Shown here: positions 33,443 through 35,854 of the stretch, one piece after another
Layout: each line of letters starts with the position of its first letter
How positions within the stretch are numbered: the first letter of the stretch is position 1
Assembly (NCBI GenBank): GCA_030706285.1
Contig: JAUZOU010000002.1
Location: 1-35,854, forward strand
Reading direction: 5' to 3'
DNA from: Bacteroidota bacterium
GTDB lineage: Bacteria; Bacteroidota; Bacteroidia; Bacteroidales; UBA1402
Length of the DNA stretch: 35,854 nucleotides
Made by a program: the position numbers and the translations under genes
The notes under the pieces: model-generated
The model's database searches: none
The model's input: only the letters and a program-made list of their open reading frames with translations
What the model was told of the DNA's origin: nothing

Positions 33443-34276
33443 TCAAAACACTTTGTAGTTAATCAGCGAAAATGGAGCAGATTTCTTCAGGGTGTTTTTC
33501 ATCAGCAATGCAGCTTCATCCCTATATAATGGATTTCCCGGGTGGCACATCAATTCGATCGTGATCGTCTTTTTTCTGCGAATCAGGTCATACCGTTTGA
33601 TGAAATCAGCATACGAGAAAAAAAGGTTGGCCGTTTCGAAATCGTGTATCGTCCGGCAATACCAAATTCTATTTTTGATGGCCGTTTCAATCCGTTTCCT
33701 GATATCAAGGCGGTGCTGAATCATCATTGCTTCTCCTGCCGGTCTTCGTGGCTCAAGATCATCGTCAAGTGGCCTTTTCCTGCACATAAACACCAACGGA
33801 TAAACATAATTCAGCCGGATTTTCCTGATGCCAAAATCATTGGCAAGTTTTTTCATTACTTCATAAAGTTCGTATTGAGTATGGCAATGATGATGTCCAT
33901 CAATATGAGTCACTTGAATGCCAGCATCCAGCAGCTTGATGAGTTGAGCCGACCATTCTTTATAGATGGCATATTTCAGTTCCTTTGTATAATTGACATT
34001 GTGTAATGCGCTTTTGATAAATTCTCCTTTATCGTTGATCATCGCATAGTTGTGGAAAATCGTAGCATTGGTCAATGGTTTGAATTCAGTCAGATTCAGA
34101 TGAACACCGTAAGAAATAGATGGATGACGCTTTACAATATCAGAGACTGAACTAAATGCCTCTCCATTGGCAAGGATAGTGGAAGAGGTGATCGCACCCA
34201 CTTCCATGAATTTTTCAATACAAGCATTGACTTCATGACTGATACCAAGATCATCTGCATTAATAATCACATTCAT
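33443..34276 (-). CDS. YdjC/ChbG-family carbohydrate deacetylase
   Basis: A 277-residue metal-dependent deacetylase of the YdjC (ChbG) family, close to the usual length. The metal and catalytic residues are visible: Asp8-Asp9 in NADDLG, His59 in YGVHLNLTE, and the His-rich HIDGHHHCH at 124-132. ChbG removes an N-acetyl group from chitobiose phosphate; related enzymes deacetylate other N-acetylated sugars. In this cluster it may unmask an amine on a HexNAc residue, which could then take the substituent built by the carrier-protein block. That link is inference. There is no signal peptide, so it acts in the cytoplasm. A long RNA-type stem-loop lies in the 115-bp leader. Confidence 0.9.
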   Translation of the reverse strand: MNVIINADDLGISHEVNACIEKFMEVGAITSSTILANGEAFSSVSDIVKRHPSISYGVHLNLTEFKPLTNATIFHNYAMINDKGEFIKSALHNVNYTKELKYAIYKEWSAQLIKLLDAGIQVTHIDGHHHCHTQYELYEVMKKLANDFGIRKIRLNYVYPLVFMCRKRPLDDDLEPRRPAGEAMMIQHRLDIRKRIETAIKNRIWYCRTIHDFETANLFFSYADFIKRYDLIRRKKTITIELMCHPGNPLYRDEAALLMKNTLKKSAPFSLINYKVF

Positions 34277-34298
34277 GTCCCTGAAATTTTAATTAGCC

Positions 34299-34366
34299 TG
34301 GTATGAAACTCGCACGCTGAACTTACCAACATAGGTACTTGCTCAACGAATGCTTGTTTCATACCA
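34299..34366 (-). ncRNA. Long imperfect stem-loop between wzc and the YdjC-like gene (possible cis-regulatory RNA)
   Basis: Perfect 11-bp inverted repeats TGGTATGAAAC (34299-34309) and GTTTCATACCA (34356-34366) enclose 46 bases that fold further on the minus-strand transcript. Moving inward: GCA/TGC, then CGTTGAGC with GTTCAGCG, then TACC/GGTA closing a 6-base TATGTT loop, about 26 pairs in total with small internal loops. The two irregular pairs in the 8-bp helix are G-U in the minus-strand RNA but would be A-C on the plus strand. This favours a function in the transcript that runs from wzc into the YdjC-like gene. No T-run follows. Possible roles are mRNA processing, differential stability or ligand sensing. 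The fold is seen in the sequence; the function is unknown. Confidence 0.55.
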
Positions 34367-34391
34367 ATATCTTGATCTGGTTAGGAGCCAT

Positions 34392-35854
34392 CTATGCCGT
34401 GGGTGCAGGATTGGCCACCTTTTTTTTGCGCTTCTGTTCATAATATCCGTACCCATAACCATATCTCTTTCGATAGCCATACCTGTATGAGGATGACTTT
34501 CTCATGTCTGCTGCATTCAGTACGAAATACATATTATTAAGCATCTGATTGTTATAGACTTCATTCGCTTCCTGAATATCACCTTTATGCGTATAATCGG
34601 CTCGCACCACATACAGATTGACATCGGCAAAACGATTGAGCAACAAGCTGTCGGAAACGGCACCGATGGGCGGCGTATCAATAACGATGTAATCAAACTG
34701 GTTTCTGTAAAGAGTGATCAACTCATCCAAAGCAGGTTTGGCCAACAATTCGTTCGGATTTGGCGGGGTTGGTCCCGAAGTGATCGCCCAAAGATTCGGA
34801 TGGATACCTGACGGACGGACAAGCTTAGTCAGTGGCAGTTGTCCCGAAAGATATTGTGTCACACCGGTCATATTATCAAGCCCAATGAATTTGCCCATTT
34901 TTGGTTTGCGGATATCCAGACCAAGGATAAGTACCTTCTTGTCAAGAAGCGCCAGGCTTAAAGCCAGGTTGATGGCGATTGAGGTTTTTCCTTCTCCCTT
35001 TATCGTTGAAACGACGTTGATGACTTTCTTCCAAGGCTCATTCAGAACAAACATCAGATTGGTCCGTAACAGCCGGAACATTTCTGTAAATCCGTCCGTT
35101 GCATTTTCCTGAATGATAATGCTATTCGGCTGACTGCTCTTTGGAATTTCACCCAAAATCGGAACAGATGAAATCTTTCGAAGTTCTTCCCGGTTTTCCA
35201 CAGTGAAATGCAATATGTTACGAATAGACACACCTGTAAACGGAAGAAGCACACCGGCTAAAAAAGCCAACAGATAAATGACGTCACGCTCCGGAGATAC
35301 TGGGACGCCATTGCTACGTGGATAACCTATCGTCTTAAATTTGGGCGTTACGGTTGATGTATTCAGATAATTTTCATCCTTTTTCTGGAGCAAGTATAAA
35401 TACAACTGGGATTTGACATCTTGCTGACGTGACAGATCCGAAATAGTCCGTTCATAACGCGGAATGGATTTTATGCGAGCGGCATTTTCCCTCTCTTTAG
35501 CGGTAATATCCTGCTGAGACATAATCAGGTTTCGTTTTTCATTGTTGATGCTGGATTGGACTGTCCTGAACAAGGCATCGGTGCGGTCCTTTAAATTGAC
35601 CATAACCTGATTGTTTTCGGTAGCTGTATGAGAAAGACGCTTACGTTCAAGCAACAGATTGTTGTATTCGCTGATTAGAGCATTAAGGCCTGTACTTAAC
35701 ACGCCGATACCTGATGGCAACAGCTGATCGCTATTCCCGCTTTTGTTAACATAATTTTCAAGATCCTTGATAATACCAATCTGCGTACCCAACTCAAGAC
35801 GTCTTTGTTCATATTGGCCTGAGCGCTGCACATACAGTTGTGATTCAGTATTGA
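34392..35854 (-). CDS. wzc: Wzc-type bacterial tyrosine kinase / chain-length regulator, N-terminus outside window
   Basis: The frame is open to the window edge with no credible start, so the N-terminal Wzz domain is cut off. What remains: a coiled-coil periplasmic part, the proline-containing GNVR-like segment near the second membrane helix (YLLAFLAGVLLPFTGVSI), then the cytoplasmic BY-kinase domain. This has Walker A STIKGEGKTS, Walker A' LILGLDIRKP, Walker B DYIVIDTPP and the PPNPNELL region. The C-terminus is a tyrosine cluster (SYRYGYRKRYGYGYGYYE) that is autophosphorylated in this family. It controls polymer length and export with a Wza-type outer-membrane channel, whose gene would be expected just upstream, beyond the window. 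It is the first gene visible of the minus-strand operon and is followed by a structured leader. Confidence 0.93.
   Translation of the reverse strand, partial: NTESQLYVQRSGQYEQRRLELGTQIGIIKDLENYVNKSGNSDQLLPSGIGVLSTGLNALISEYNNLLLERKRLSHTATENNQVMVNLKDRTDALFRTVQSSINNEKRNLIMSQQDITAKERENAARIKSIPRYERTISDLSRQQDVKSQLYLYLLQKKDENYLNTSTVTPKFKTIGYPRSNGVPVSPERDVIYLLAFLAGVLLPFTGVSIRNILHFTVENREELRKISSVPILGEIPKSSQPNSIIIQENATDGFTEMFRLLRTNLMFVLNEPWKKVINVVSTIKGEGKTSIAINLALSLALLDKKVLILGLDIRKPKMGKFIGLDNMTGVTQYLSGQLPLTKLVRPSGIHPNLWAITSGPTPPNPNELLAKPALDELITLYRNQFDYIVIDTPPIGAVSDSLLLNRFADVNLYVVRADYTHKGDIQEANEVYNNQMLNNMYFVLNAADMRKSSSYRYGYRKRYGYGYGYYEQKRKKKVANPAPTA

Noticed and set aside
34299..34366. Invertible promoter flanked by inverted repeats
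   Set aside because: The 46-bp spacer is too short for typical Bacteroidota phase-variable segments. No promoter boxes are seen inside, no invertase gene is nearby, and the interior itself folds, which fits an RNA stem better.

Overview
The window looks like a chromosomal segment of a Bacteroidota (Bacteroidales-type) bacterium. The clues are three BspA-like leucine-rich-repeat proteins, two of which end in a type IX secretion (T9SS) type A sorting domain; a secreted protein with the 'IDSMTF' N-terminal signature common in this phylum; a hybrid two-component kinase; the absence of Shine-Dalgarno-dominated starts; and one candidate promoter of the Bacteroidota -33/-7 type. T9SS sorting domains point away from Bacteroides sensu stricto and towards Tannerellaceae, Dysgonomonadaceae, Paludibacter-like or related lineages; this is an inference. 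No tRNA, rRNA, transposase, integrase or CRISPR array was seen.

Layout. (1) 1-2299: the 3' part of a hybrid histidine kinase (+), convergent with a small outer-membrane beta-barrel protein (-). (2) 2300-2681: a 382-bp non-coding divergent region with a stem-loop. (3) 2682-7825: three tandem + strand BspA-like genes. The first two form a likely operon ended by a strong hairpin at 6117-6161, and the third has its own candidate promoter. (4) 35854-7854, all on the minus strand and tightly packed: a large exo/capsular polysaccharide operon read from right to left. Its order is Wzc tyrosine kinase (partial), YdjC deacetylase, Wzx flippase, FrhB-like iron-sulfur protein, pyruvyltransferase, Wzy polymerase, three glycosyltransferases and a secreted hyaluronidase-like (GH56-like) protein. 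An unusual acyl/aminoacyl carrier-protein block follows, and the operon ends in a Pgl-like block (glycosyltransferase, phosphoglycosyl transferase, hexapeptide acyltransferase, a carrier protein, aminotransferase) and a secreted polysaccharide-deacetylase-like protein.

The most interesting part is 11401-24126. A DltA/NRPS-like adenylation enzyme, three small carrier proteins, two ketoacyl-synthase-III-like enzymes with intact Cys-His-Asn triads, a flavin nitroreductase, two GNAT-fold proteins and two ATP-grasp ligases are interleaved with two phosphoglycosyl transferases. My reading is that the operon builds an amino-sugar-containing polysaccharide carrying an unusual acyl or aminoacyl group that is assembled on carrier proteins and then attached to the sugar. 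No nucleotide-sugar dehydratase, epimerase or ketoreductase is visible in the window, so some precursors must come from genes elsewhere. The individual families are recognisable. The combined pathway and its product are inference.
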